DNA of 64,000 nucleotides, taken from contig CM060731.1 in NCBI GenBank assembly GCA_030704615.1, positions 14,136,001 through 14,200,000 on the forward strand. Direction: 5' to 3'. Below the pieces are notes generated by a model. The model had not been told where the DNA came from, searched no databases, and worked only from the letters and a program-made list of their open reading frames with translations. Below, piece by piece: positions 1 to 11,493 of the stretch. A program made the translations under genes and the position numbers. This DNA comes from Takakia lepidozioides (lineage: Eukaryota; Streptophyta; Takakiopsida; Takakiales; Takakiaceae). The first letter of the stretch is position 1. Every line of letters starts with the position of its first letter.

Positions 1-507
1 TAGAAGCCAACTACATCTGGACTGCTTTAGTTTTCACAGTTGACGTGATAATGTTGTGTGAGAAGCAGGGCTGCTGGAATTTCAATATACATAGATGTGC
101 AACATCATCGTTTTCTCTCTAGACTGAGTTCTCTCACATTGTGCAACCAAGTTTCACACGAAATACTTGTGGGCTCGTCGATTTTGCAGGTGTTCTACAG
201 TAAGTCCGAGCCAGTCTGGACTGTGAGCAGTCTTCAAGATGTCAACAGCGCTTATGCTCACAATCAAAGGAATGTCCCTAATGTTACCCATCAACCCCGC
301 CGCATTCTGCCGGTAAACTTGTGGGCATGGTTTCTTTTCGCGTGATTAAGCTGCCTAACCCGGTCTAGTACTTCTTAGCTCATAGATTGGACGTTGCAAA
401 CGGACGATCAGTTCTTCAAACAAGTGGGCTGTTGTAACGTTTATTTAACCTACTGCACTGTGGAAAACTTGAAAGTCGGATGTCGTTGGTTGGTTGTCCT
501 TGTACTC
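1..507. other. 5' flank of first HMA gene, no gene recognised
   Basis: This stretch has short open frames but none resembles a known protein. It probably holds promoter, 5' UTR or a 5' exon of the HMA gene that follows. Confidence 0.4.
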
Positions 508-1188
508 ATGGGTGTGCAGACCATCGAACTGAGTGTACCCATGTGCTGCACGAAATGCGAAGAAATAGTGAGGGAATCTCTTCTGGATATGGAGGGTAAG
601 AATCTCCAGTGTCATGTTTTGTCAGCGAAATGATGGATCTATCTAGGATGTAAGTGTGAAGAGCTTGCATATGTAGGTAGCGCATCAAGTGTTCACTTCA
701 CGCCAGGGTGAGTTGATTTAGGCTGAAGAGCTTCTGGTAGTCTTTTCGAGTGTATTGAATGTCTCCAAAATGGATTACAGCCAAGTGGACGGATGGTGGA
801 AAGTGCAGGTGTTGTGGGGGTGACTTGTGATCTGTGGAATCAAAAGGTGACTGTTACTGGTCATACGGACCCGCTACGCGTGCTGAAGAAGATGAAGCGC
901 GTGAAGAAAAGGTCCCAGTTTTGGTCTCGATCAACCTCCAGTCAGTATGAGAGGGCTAGTCAGTACGAGAGGGCGGGCACAGCTGCAGAGAAGTCCAGTA
1001 TTCGTTTTGGCGACCATAGATCAGCTTACAACCAGCACCCTGCATATGGATCAGATTATAGGCCCTCTTACAACCAGTTTACTCCTGCGTACGGAGAATC
1101 TTATATCCACTCCTATGGGCCTTCCTACAACCAGTACAGTCATCCCCTTATCACGAATCCAAACTATCTGAAGCACATTCAGTACTAA
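508..1188 (+). CDS. HMA-domain heavy-metal-associated protein, copy 1
   Basis: Two coding exons are visible: about 508-595 and 809-1188, joined by a GT-AG intron in phase 1. The first exon carries the start of an HMA fold with the metal-binding motif MCCTKC (Cys-x-x-Cys). The second completes the domain (VTCDLWNQKVTVTG) and is followed by a basic KKMKRVKKRS stretch and a Tyr/Ser/Pro-rich tail with repeated SYNQ units. Such proteins are thought to bind Cu, Zn or Cd in the cytosol or nucleus. The C-terminus ends QY with no CaaX box, so it is not a farnesylated HIPP. The ATG at 508 is in frame, but a splice acceptor (GTGCAG) ends at 518. The second gene copy begins its homologous exon at exactly that place, so a 5' exon with the true start may exist. 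It is tandemly duplicated with the gene at 3955-4582. Confidence 0.8.
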
Positions 1189-1614
1189 GTGCAGATGCAC
1201 ATCGCAAGTCCACATTGTGTTCATAGTGCCTCTATAATATGGGCATTGGAATTGGTGCATGCGAAGCTGTTTGGTCGGAATCGTCAGTCTAGTGCCTCAA
1301 CGACCGATCTTCTACATCGAGCAGGTCAGCAGCAAGCAGTAGTCCATCAAGCTGTCTAATCCCCATGGTCAATGTGGCAGCATGCACACTGTGTTGTTTT
1401 TACTTAACTTGTGAAGGCTTTTTCCCTGTGAGCCTCGCAGAACGTATATTTTCAGTTTCCCCGCTATATCTGGTGGCAGGATGTTCTCAGGGTCTAGAGC
1501 TGAAGAATGTGCACTTTTTCCCGATAGGTAATCTGTCGTGGTCACTATAAGGATGATGGAAGGAAGTGTCCATGGGCTCGCGGGGTTTACTATCGGATGT
1601 GTAAACTGTATGTA

Positions 1615-1620
1615 AATAAA
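1615..1620 (+). terminator. candidate poly(A) signal of HMA copy 1
   Basis: A canonical AATAAA lies about 430 bases after the stop codon of the HMA gene, in an AT-rich stretch. Assignment to that gene is by position only. Confidence 0.35.
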
Positions 1621-2814
1621 ATCAATCCCGCTTGTAAATGTATTTCCACCTGTAACTTACGTGCTGCCCACTGGTTCATGTTGGGGGAAGCTGCCACAAG
1701 AGCAGGCATGCGGTCTGCAAATTCTGTTGCGCAATCTCTTTAGTATACCAGTCTAGAGAAGACGTACATCCCATCTGCTATCTCCTAGTTCCTGCTCGTG
1801 CCAGTAATACTTGCTCATGATTTGAACATCAGTCAACATTGTGGCTTTTGAGGTGTGCATCTCAGGGATCATAAAACCGATTAGTTCACAGAGCTCTCAG
1901 CAGGAATGTGAGGGTATGTGATATAATTACCCAAACATAACCAAGCTGATATCGAACCCAAACGCGGGCTTACAGTCTAAAGGTCTAAACATTCCCAAGC
2001 GCATACTTAATATTAAAAGTTACAGAACAGATTAGTCTACCTATATGATGTACACTCTTCCCTGGTATAGATCCGTCTTTCGTACATCATAATCTGCTCA
2101 TGATCAGAAAATTATAGGCAGAATGCCAGAAATGGCTGGAATGGAGATCTGCCTGGAATTCATTACTGTTCGAGATACATCTGCACACAACTGTTGACGT
2201 TAGAGATCAGGCTTGGGCTGGCTCGGCCATATCAGCTTCACATGTAGTATCGATACTCGTCTTGATTGCTTTCTGTGGCATCCATCACGTCCTAGCCCAG
2301 GCTGCAGCTCCCGCATGCGCACGTGTGGTCGGCCATAGCAGCATCAGAATCAATCTCCTGCTAATCTTCTGGATCCTGCTGACATCCGCTCTTACATCCT
2401 CAATCACTCTGCAGCTGTCCAAAATTCTCCTTGGCAGCTGGCCAAGCCCTGCCTTCTTCAGTCAAGCACCTTCTTCCCTCGCAATCTTCTGACCTTCCTT
2501 CAAATCTTCTGCAAACTAATCACCGGGCCCAGTCCAAGGAAGCGGGTCCTCCACAGGAGCTTCACTCGGAGATGTACTTCGCATGAGATCCCTGCGAGAC
2601 CTCAGAATCCACACAGGGAAGCTCGTATGGAGAAAGAGAGAGAGAGAGAAGAGTACGTTGTTCAGCGCTTGCGGTGGATGAACCCCGATTTCTGTCCATC
2701 GAGTACAGACTGCATCCACAGCGGACGACTGGAGTCCACGAGTGGATGTACTGGACATACGTTGATAAAGTGCAAGGGATGGATGAGAAAAGCCCCGTCA
2801 ATAGAATAGAATCG
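1621..2814. other. intergenic, no gene recognised
   Basis: No coding similarity is seen on either strand. A short (GA)n run (gagagagagaga) lies near 2635-2650. Open frames here have no recognisable composition or motif. Confidence 0.4.
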
Positions 2815-3040
2815 CCTTGGGGCGAGAAGCCGATCTGAGGAAAGCGACCCAAATATATCCTTTTCAAACTGCGCAGTTTGGGACTTTCGATATGGGATAA
2901 TTCGAGAACAAATATAATGTCGCGACTCGCTAGCTAAGGTATAGCTACCTTGTTGAACGGACGGTCCGACGGATTGTTGGAAAAGAAACCGGCGGCTGTA
3001 TGAAATAAATGCCCCAGCCGACCGTTTCTGGGGCAAATTC
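2815..3040. repeat. dispersed repeat, copy A (left part)
   Basis: This stretch matches two blocks at 58855-58915 and 59390-59540, including the shared words CTTGGGGCGAGAA, ACAAATATAATGTC and GCGGCTGTATGAAATAAATG. The right-hand part of the same repeat (59540-59730) has its match at 4812-5005. The nature of the element is unknown. Confidence 0.6.
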
Positions 3041-3100
3041 TGGGAAAATGTGGGGGGGAATTATCCCATAATGTTTGGCGGGGTTGGCAGGGCGGACGGG

Positions 3101-3107
3101 TATTTAA
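3101..3107 (+). promoter_or_regulatory. candidate TATA box upstream of HMA copy 2
   Basis: The sequence TATTTAAG sits in a GC-rich context about 850 bases before the first recognised HMA coding exon. A 5' UTR exon and intron would have to bridge the gap. This is position and sequence only. Confidence 0.25.
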
Positions 3108-3954
3108 GAGGGCCGTCTAATCATTCAAGGCTCAAGTGCGTCAGGGCTTTGCGGTACAGTGCGACTGTACTGCTCCGGAAGACGTAAAGGCCCAAGTGTG
3201 TGGGTGACGGACGGCCGTCACCGTATTATCACCGTATCCGATGATCTAGGGAGAAGAAAGGCCTGCAAGGAAATCCGCGAGATCTCTAACGTTGTCCACC
3301 ACACCGTCCTCTCCGTCTCGCTGTCCCGAGGAAGCGATGGTGTGAGGTGAGCCGCTGATGAATCAGTTGCTATAGAGTCACAGTGGGAACCGAGAAAGAT
3401 CTATTCAAGTTGTGAGTTGGGAGCACCTGTCTGCAGCGCTCGATCGAGTCTGGCTGAGTTGAGCTGTCGTTTGACAGTGTGAAGGAAGGAGGGGGAGAGA
3501 AGTGAAAGTGTGAGGACGATGATGTCCGTGGGTGATGTATGACTCTACTACCTTGCAAACTCTCGTCTTCCTCCCTACTAGTGGCGCACATTCGTGCAAT
3601 TTGCTTGTTTGTTGTTACCTTGGTTTGAGCTCCTCTTGCCAACCTCTGTTGTGACGGTGGAGCGTTGTGTTTGTAGCTGTTCTATGGCGGGAGAGACACA
3701 AATCATCAGCCTCATTACATGATGTCGGTATGTTCCTGCGTGCTACCCCAAATCTCCGCACAATTCCTGTGCTTGTCAAGCAGCTTTTCTCCATAGCTTT
3801 GTTGATTACCTGTTTCACGGCTTGCTCATGCACCCATATGACGTCCATATTTTTGATTGAGCTAAGTTGCGCTTCCCAGTCCAACAGGCCACACTTGACT
3901 GATGCTTGCTATGTGCGGGTAGCTCATTTTCTTTGACCTGTATTATGCTTGTAG

Positions 3955-4582
3955 GCTATCGAGCTGAAGGTTCCTATGTGCTGTTCGAAATGCGAAGACA
4001 AAGTAAGGAAAGCTCTTTTGGATACGGAGGGTAAGCTTCAAGGACCCAGACTAAAGTTGCAGTAAGCCTTTTGCACCACTCTCAGGAAGAGGAGACGCGT
4101 AGAGTAGGTCGTCGGATATCTCCGATGTAGTGCTGAATTGAAGGTGCATTGTAAGCCTCTTCCTTCTGCTTCGTTGTGTGGTTGAGATGTCGCGTCTCCT
4201 GTGGTAGTTACTAAACCGTCATCGAAGTGAATGTGCAGGCGTATATGAGGTGACAACTGACCAAGTCAAGCAGAAGGTGACCATTGTAGGAAATATGGTT
4301 CCCGAGATTGTCCTGAATCGAGTGCGCCGCATCAAGAAGCGCTCTGATTACTGGAACCGCAGCAGCAGTTATCATAAGTGGAGCTCCCACAGCCATGGCG
4401 ACCACTCAGCCGTCTACAGCCCTTCTCAGAACGAATCCTATTATGGCCAGTACAATCCTCCCTACATGGAATCATCTTTTGATCGAACATCGTACAGTCA
4501 GTCTGCCTTCGGCCCCGCCTACATCGAGACCACTTACAGCGAGCAAACGCCCTCCTACAACCAGTTCTACGACCCTTACTAA
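3955..4582 (+). CDS. HMA-domain heavy-metal-associated protein, copy 2
   Basis: Exons at 3955-4030 and 4239-4582 are joined by a GTAAG...GCAG intron in phase 1, the same position as in copy 1. The encoded HMA domain has MCCSKC as metal-binding site, then VTTDQVKQKVTIVG and a basic VRRIKKRSDYW stretch. A tail rich in Tyr, Ser, Pro and Gln follows, with YSPSQ, YGQY and SYNQ words. The C-terminus is FYDPY, again with no isoprenylation box. A stop codon in frame just before 3955 and the acceptor TTGTAG at 3949-3954 show that the start codon lies in an upstream exon that I could not identify. Strong similarity in sequence and intron phase to copy 1 makes these tandem duplicates. Confidence 0.8.
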
Positions 4583-4811
4583 CTCCCTCTTCAACTGCTG
4601 GCACATGCTATGGGCGGGCCTGTGGATGTAGATTGCCCCTGGAAAACGAGCAATACTTTGTTTTTGCCAGTCTTGCAGCTGCCCTCTGATCAATTTTGGT
4701 GTCTTAAGGTGGTGCGCTTCGTGGGTAGAGCCAAGCAGCAACATGTCCAGTTTTAAGCTGGTGGGGTCCATAGCAGCTGTGTGTACCTTCTCACCAAGTG
4801 TGTGTATATAC

Positions 4812-5005
4812 TCCAAGAGAGCTGTAGAGTGGAATTGGTCTGGAATGGAGCCCTGCAGTGTACAGTGGACAAACCACCCTCATTTTGTACTCTCGACCGT
4901 CCAATTCAGCTCGTTTACCATACGTGTCCTCTACGTGTATATATCCTGAGGGAGAGTGAATTGTCAGACTTATCTTGAATCCACTGCAAGGCATTTCAGG
5001 TCTTT
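4812..5005. repeat. dispersed repeat, copy A (right part)
   Basis: The stretch from GAGCTGTAGAGTGGAATTGG to GCATTTCA matches 59540-59730 closely, in the same orientation. Copy A is therefore split by the HMA copy 2 gene, whereas the copy near 59 kb is nearly continuous. Confidence 0.6.
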
Positions 5006-6164
5006 GAATTGAAAAGCAATCTACGAAAAAAGTGTTGCCTGTTGCATTGTGCAGTCCGATTGATTAAGAGTGGGATGATTGAAAGCTTGCATCTCCCTAG
5101 ACCTGTATGTTATTGTGGGCTCGAAGCTAATTTGTGATCAACATGATGTTTTAGCATACGGGCACACTGCACACATCGAGATGCAAACAGCAAATTGGAA
5201 TGTCCGTTATACATAAGCGACGTGGTAAATGCTAAGCTCATTGAAAGATTCAAAGATGGGCTTTTCGCTTGTTGCACACTTGAGCAAAACGGAATATTCT
5301 ACAATTTAGTAATATCCCAATGAAGCAGCGAAAATATTGTCAGGCGAGAAAAATTGCAAAACTTTTGAAATTATGTGCTCGCGACAGTACACGTCGTCCG
5401 GTACTTGAAATACACTCCCTGACAACAAATTTTCAAATGAACGTTGCCTGAAAAAGTAGTTGTTGAATCTTTGGACGACTCGTATGTTGTATATTTAGCG
5501 ACTCTTTCCTGATATTATAAGCGGAAAAAATTAACTAATTGTTATATAGTATATATTTCTAATTCTGTATTGCACGCAATCAGTGTTTATTTTTGCAGGG
5601 CACGTTAGACTTGCATTTGCAAGTTCCTTAAAAAATTTGCCCATCATGTTGGAGGGCTGTAATTTTGACACCCCTTCATTTTTTTTGGCGGCCATTCGGC
5701 GAGCATGCATGTAACATAAAAATAATTTTGCTGTACAATACACATGAAATGAAAGTCTTTTTACCTCCACGTATGATAAAATTATGAGAGAAATTCAATT
5801 TGAATCTATTTCCAATGGAAAAGCTCTACGGTTCTTCATGCTCTACGGTTCTTCTACATAAAGAAACCCGCATGAATGCATCCTCAACTTCAATGTATTT
5901 CTACTTCAATGTATTTCTTTTTTTATCTTTAAATAAAAAGGGGAGGAAGCCCTTTAAATCATATTAATAAAGGATTCTGGAATAAATAACAGAACAGAAG
6001 GCCATAATTTGACGGATTGGATATCACCCTTACTGCCCACCAATGAGTATGGAAATGCCCCATCCAACCAACGGGGAGAACCGGCAGCTAGTTACATGCT
6101 AGCCGACTGATTCCGAGGATTTCCGAGTGAAAATTGAAACCTTCGGAAATTTACCGAGTATCCC
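5006..6164. other. AT-rich intergenic stretch, no gene recognised
   Basis: No coding similarity is seen. A short duplicated word (CTCTACGGTTCTTC at about 5824 and 5841) and A/T-rich runs are present. Confidence 0.4.
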
Positions 6165-6830
6165 GAATGTGCTTGATTAAGGTGTCGTCAACGACATCTT
6201 AATTCACAGTTCGAGTTGGCACATGACAATTCATGGAAAAACCAAAAACCCCAAAAATTCACCCAAAAAATTTCAACCCAAAAAAATCTGATGGCGAACA
6301 GCCTTGGCGGTAAGGCGGTGTGTGTGCAGGTGCTAGGGATTAAGGTGTCGTCAACGACATCTTAATTCCCAGCAAGTTTTCAATAAAACAAATAAAACAA
6401 AAAACAAAAACAAAAAAACAATTTTTTATTTTTTTATTTTTTTTCCCCCGAATGTGCCAGATTAAGGTGTCGTCAACGACATCTTAATTCCCAGTACGAG
6501 TTGGCACATGACAATTCATGGAAAAACCAAAAACCCCAAAAAAATTCACCCAAAAAATTTCAACCCAAAAAATTCTGATGGCTAACAGCCTTGGCGGTAA
6601 GGCGGTGTGTGTGCAGCTGCTAGGGATTAAGGTTTCGTCAACGACATCTTAATTGCTAGTACAAGTTGACACATGACAATTCATGGAAAAACCCAAAATC
6701 CCAAAAAAATTCACCCAAACATTTCAACCCAAAAATATGATAGCGAACAAGCCTTGGTGGTAAGGCGGTGGTGTGTGTGCATGTGCTAGGGATTAAGGTG
6801 TCGTCAACGACATCTTAATTCCCAGTACGT
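6165..6830. repeat. tandem array with five near-perfect palindromes
   Basis: A 28-bp near-palindrome (left arm ATTAAGGTGTCGT, loop CA, right arm ACGACATCTTAAT) occurs at about 6176, 6339, 6461, 6626 and 6792. Spacing is about 163-166 bases except one of 122. Between palindromes, three units share a spacer with the words TTGGCACATGACAATTCATGG (one copy diverged), TTCAACCCAAAAA and CTTGGCGGTAAGGCGGTG. The single arm mismatch would be a G-U pair in RNA, so each copy could fold into a 13-bp hairpin. No coding content is seen. Confidence 0.85.
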
Positions 6831-7784
6831 GTTTTGAAACGTTTATTTATAAAACACGAGTTCACCTCTCTACCTTCTTTAGATTTGGGTGTGAGCCTCT
6901 CTCTCAACCTTGGATACCTGGAAAAATGACAAGTAACCCCTCCTCAATTAACAAAGCAATGTGGATTCATTGTTGGCAATATACAGTGCACTTTCACAAT
7001 TGATTTGTAAGCAAGACTAGCATGGTTTAAAGGATTTCGGAGCTCGAGGGATTTGGGAGCCTACTACTACAAAACAACTTTATATTATTTCATTCATCCA
7101 TGTCTCATTCATCATACATACATTCATCCGCCATTCATCCCTCATTCATCCCAGCAACATCCATAATCGAGCTTGTAATACTGGTCACTCTGCGCAGTAA
7201 TAGGTCTTCTAAGTCGAGTAGGCGTCCGCGGTTATAGGTGGGCAGATCCTGAAGCGTGAGCAGATTTCTGCTCACGGAATTTTTTGCTCGCGGGATCTGC
7301 TCACAGAAGAGCATCCCCCCTCTAAGAGGGCATTGGTCTCTTGGGCCTAGCTCTGAATACCTTTGTTGTACTCTACCAACGATGCATAGATTAAACAAAG
7401 CACACAATCATACACAGAGGCTCCAAGTACACATTGCTTGGAGGCCAACAATATTGTATTATATAAGATAAGTTGCATACACTCTCTGGTACAAAAGGCT
7501 TGGTTCATAGCTCACATGCTCTCAAGCTAACCCTGAACTCTAAGCTCCAAGAAGCAACCATTGATGATGCATTGACACACACACACACTAAACTAAGAGA
7601 GACAAGAAACTACTAAAGACCTTGGTACCAGCTAAGTTGGGAACTGGCAGTAACAAGAAGTCATCATTCATTGCCTGCATTGTTGTATGCTTCTCCTCTA
7701 TTGATGCTATCAGCACCGTGATGTACTGCTCTACTCTACTATGTAAATATGAATACAACAACCTCGAAAAGAAGGCGGTCTTGG
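6831..7784. other. intergenic, no gene recognised
   Basis: No protein similarity is seen. A degenerate CATTCATCC repeat lies around 7090-7150. Confidence 0.35.
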
Positions 7785-9745
7785 TCTAATAGACCCTTCC
7801 TTGCAGATTTCTGCTCTCCTTGCTAAATGGATTCCTAAGACTCTACATTATGGGAACAGCCCCTGGTGCATCTTGGTGAGAGAGCATCTAGTGAATACCA
7901 TACCTTCCAGCTCAGCTTCATGGGCTCCATCCTCAAAATGGCTGGTCCAGGGGGTCTGTTCAATCAAAGAGTAAAGGCTCTGTTGCTTGGAATTCCATTT
8001 GGGATGCATGGAATTCCATTAGGCCGCATTTGACTCAAAGGAAGGCCTCCTACTTCGAGGAAGCTATTCGCCAGCCATTATTTGGCAATCTCAATCTTGG
8101 CTATGAGCCCTTGGCCACTTTGAGCAAGAAATGGGCTACGTGGGAATCCAAATGGCTCTCGCATGTGGCCAATGTCTAGGAGAATGGTGGTTTCCTTGAA
8201 CCCCCTCTCCTTTCCTCCATTCTTTCAGCTTCCTCCATTCAAAATGGTTGGGATCATATTATGCAAGGAGTCTCATATGTGCTACATGTATTAATAGAAG
8301 GAGGATGCACTACCCTTCTGGGCTGTTGGTTTGGCAGATCCAATGGAAACACGCTCAACGCTCTATTAACTATTTCATCCTCCGACACACATTGGCTATG
8401 TCTACGTTTCAAGTCCTTGCCAAATGGGTTGCTTACTCTCATTGGGTCGGGAGATCTGCATCATGATGAGGCGAACAGAATTAGAGTCCTGGATGCGCTT
8501 TTGGATACTCTAGACCCCATGCCGCCCTCTGGTGAAGAGTTATGATGGGCTCTTAGAACTCCTCTCGTTTGGTTCTTTCGTTTCCCTCTCAGCAGATTGC
8601 AACTGGACCCTGGAGAATGGAGGTGGATGGACAGCTCCAAAACCCCATTTTTGGGTTACACCGTCAAAACAAGGTATATGATGTTGTTGGGTCAAGCTTG
8701 CTTCCAAGCCAAATGGAATAGGAAATGGAACATATATTTGCCTGCCCAAGGTTGGAACTGTGTGTGGAAAGACATTTGGGCCAAGCATCATTCAGCGAAA
8801 GTCAGTGCGTTTTTATGGAAGCTTGCTAACCGGATCCTACCTGTTGTTGATACCGTCACTGATCATGACCCCTTTTGCCTGGCTTGTAATTGTGGGATAA
8901 GAGAGACAATCGAGCATTGTCTGCTACACTGTCATATATCCTCAAGGGTTTGGCATTATGTTCACACTTTCTTTTCCAACTGGAGAACTCTGCCACCCTT
9001 GTCTGCTTCTTTGTTACTTCTCAACTTGCATAATGGGTCTTCTTGGATTAGTTGTCCGATTTGGGCTTATCTCAGAGCTCACTCTCTCTAGTCAATTTGG
9101 AAGGCTAAATATTCCTTGGTTTTCGAGGGAAAGCGCCCCAGCATCAGATCTATTCTTTGCAAATTGTTTGTGGATATGATGACTGAGGGGCGTAAGGCTT
9201 GGGTGTCTCTTTGGAGGAGCCTAATGTCTGATGACGCCCGTTGATGTGGGGAGCCTCGGACTCAGCAGGCGATTTGCCAATCCCTGGGGAGGTCGTCATG
9301 CCAAGCGACTCTAGATTCAAAGAGCCTGGAGCAGAGGAGGTTGCCCTTAGCCCATGTGAGATCAATTTCCGAGAACAACTGTTGGTTCCTTCATTCACTG
9401 CACCTAAAAAGTCAGCTTCATTTTGGGATTTGAGTTCCCACTGGAGCCTGGGTGGCGTCAAGCTGGCACCCTGTCAGTCTCTTGCAATGCGCTTGCATCT
9501 TATTTAGCTCTGCCTTATGTACTTGGCAGCTTGCTCTTGCAAACTCCCGTTTGTAGGCCGCAGTCCGGCACCATCGCACTTCTCCCCCACCAGTCCCTTT
9601 TGGTTCTGGGCATTCCCCATGTGCTAAGCTTTTATGGCCTTCCCGGAGGTTATTTTTTCCTCCTCTCTGTTTTTTTTTTCCTTTATTAATAAAGTTGATC
9701 CAGGGCCTAGGCTGTCCCCTGTTCTCTAAAAAATAAAAAATAAAA
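7785..9745 (+). mobile_element. LINE (non-LTR retrotransposon) 3' portion, degenerate
   Basis: Broken reading frames match the region downstream of the reverse transcriptase in plant L1-type LINEs. At about 7810-7870 a frame reads LLAKWIPKTLHYGNSPWC, typical of the connecting region. At 8597-9091 lies the reverse-transcriptase zinc-binding domain. The 3' end has TTTATTAATAAAGTTGATCC near 9690 and an A-rich tail (repeated TAAAAAATAAAA) at about 9726-9745. The 5' part with endonuclease and RT core is missing, as expected for a 5'-truncated LINE. Stops and frameshifts show it is dead. Confidence 0.75.
8597..9091 (+). pseudogene. LINE reverse transcriptase zinc-binding domain (zf-RVT)
   Basis: The frame has the family pattern: W at the start of the domain, IWAKHHSAKVSAFLWKLANR, then CLACNCGIRETIEHCLLHC followed by VWHYV. 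Spacing of the C-x2-C and H-x4-C pairs fits the zf-RVT family found near the C-terminus of plant LINE ORF2. Upstream LINE sequence continues in other frames, so the ORF2 protein is broken. Confidence 0.8.
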
Positions 9746-10310
9746 TCTTGGTCTGCTTTCAAAAACAAACGGTTAGTATGGTTCCTCTTTGCGAATAGTG
9801 AAATCTACTTTCATCTATAAGAGAGCTGAAAATTTATACATTTATTTTTTTATAAATTGTTCAATTACAAAGATGTTATCCGATGGAGGTATTACCTTGA
9901 GAAGCATACCAAGAATTAGTTTTCAGCAAAGAAAGGAGGTAACAATTGGGAAAGGCACAACATGGGCTTAGCAATTGTTGACATGAGACTACCGTCCTTG
10001 GACAACCGTTTAGGCGATAGTTATTCAAAATGAAAGTGCCTAATGCATTCTGGGAATTTTTCAGATTTTGGCCTAATTGTTTGGAAACTATGGGACCAAA
10101 GTGCCTAAAGCCAAAAAATTCCAGCAAAACCTTCGGCATACTGGAGTGGGGCACATAGTTGTAGAGGACATCGTAGGTTACAAGGTCCACAGCGGCATCA
10201 ACAAGACGACGAAAGCCTACCGAGAGTTTAAGGGAGGCTTACACGCGCATGAGGCGATTGATAAATGTAACCCAAGGGGTTACGGAAGCTCAAGCAGTCC
10301 AATTTTGGTA
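9746..10310. repeat. intergenic with dispersed repeat
   Basis: The word TACCGTCCTTGGACAACCG, followed by TTTAGGC, at about 9989-10014 recurs at 18729-18755. Related CCTAA/TTAGGC words follow in both places. It may be the end of an unidentified DNA transposon. Nothing else is recognised. Confidence 0.4.
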
Positions 10311-10403
10311 TGGGAGGTAAATCATGGTAACTTCCAGTAATATGGTAATTTGATAATTTCTGGTATTTACTCCTGGTAAATTCCTCTGGGCTATGTCCGT
10401 GAC
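10311..10403 (-). repeat. truncated 3' LTR plus polypurine tract
   Basis: Read on the minus strand, a purine-rich AAAGGAGGGGG (plus-strand about 10408-10418) is followed by TGTCACGGACATAGCCC. That matches the start of the 5' LTR at 16539 (TGTCATGACATAGCCC). Similarity runs for about 80-90 bases and then stops. Just upstream a frame reads LLEELGAKGGGDVTDIA, which ends next to the LTR. Confidence 0.7.
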
Positions 10404-10699
10404 ATCACCCCCTCCTTTAGCGCCGAGTTCCTCGAGGAGCGGTAAAATCTTGGACTTGCTTAGAGTTGGAGAAAATCCAAAATCCGGCGAATGGTACTTG
10501 CCAAGTATTCGGCTATTTGTTCTTGACTCAAATGAATTATAGGTCCCTTCAACCATCGATAGTGTCCAACACCTTGAACTTGGGACCACGTAGTGATTTG
10601 AGCATTCTGATTTTCGAAGCTGCCTTCAAATATGATTTTGTTACCCTCTGGGTCCGAAGCCTCAACCTCTAACAGAATTATCAGACTTCGAGTAGGCTC

Positions 10700-11440
10700 C
10701 ACTTGCCTAGTTACTCGCTTTGATGCGCGCGCCTGACTCCCAACCTGGCCGCCGGGCCAACTTGAAGCTTCGGCTGTTCACCGGGGCATAACGGTCCCCC
10801 TTTGTTCTCCCAAAGAACCCTCCACCGATTTGGAACCAGCGGGAATTCCCTTTGGTAGTTGGCAGTCCGGAACAGCTCCCCACTCTTTGGTCGCTTTCCG
10901 GCTCGCTCGCTTACTCACTAGTTTTTGGTCACCAACGGGCTTGCACCGTTCTCGGGGTTACTACTCCCTATATATACTTCTGTAGCTGTCCGCGGGGGTT
11001 TCACAACCAGCCATGCCATTTTATGGCGAACCACCACGAAAACCCTCGACTCCCGGTGATGAGTCGCGGTGAGTCTTGGCCCACTCACCACGGCCCCTAT
11101 GGACCGTGATGAGTCCCAAGACTCCCCACGACTCCCACCACGAGGTCTCCGCCCCACGGTGAGTCTTATGCCACCCCCACTAAGTCCCGCTAAGCTACCA
11201 CCACCCCTTGTGGAGCCACCCCCACCGCAACCCGGTGTGCGGGGCTCCACCTAGTGAGCGCCTCCGCCTCATTGAGTGCCTTGGGCACTCAAGGGTGCTT
11301 CAGCCAGCCCCCCATACCTATCGCTGCCGCTGCCCCCACCACAGGGGCAGCCCCTCATGTGTCCCGACCCCCCTACCCTCAAGGCAAAGGGCCGCGACAT
11401 GTGGTGCTGCTCCCTCTTTAGCGTGTATCAGGTACATTGA
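10700..11440. other. GC-rich block with clustered GAGTC/GACTC motifs
   Basis: Composition shifts sharply to C-rich DNA. GAGTC or its complement GACTC recurs many times between about 11055 and 11170. A TATA-like CTATATATAC is at about 10967. No convincing protein is encoded. It may be an insertion or an LTR-like regulatory segment of another element. Confidence 0.4.
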
Positions 11441-11493
11441 ATGTGGAGTATTCACTTTGAAGCTAACTTGGCTGACATTATCGTTGTGACGTC

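Noticed and set aside
2516-3036. Overlapping minus-strand frames over the dispersed repeat
   Set aside because: The frames follow repeat sequence and are not conserved in the copy at 59 kb.
6270-6340. Hammerhead ribozyme (retrozyme) in the hairpin array
   Set aside because: CTGATGGCGAAC superficially resembles the core, but the CTGATGA and GAAA elements are not both present.
6165-6830. CRISPR array
   Set aside because: Repeat spacing and the shared spacer sequence fit a eukaryotic tandem repeat; spacers are not unique and no cas genes exist here.
11069-11489. Proline-rich frames in the GC-rich block
   Set aside because: Proline and glycine richness is explained by C-rich DNA on both strands; no domain is visible.
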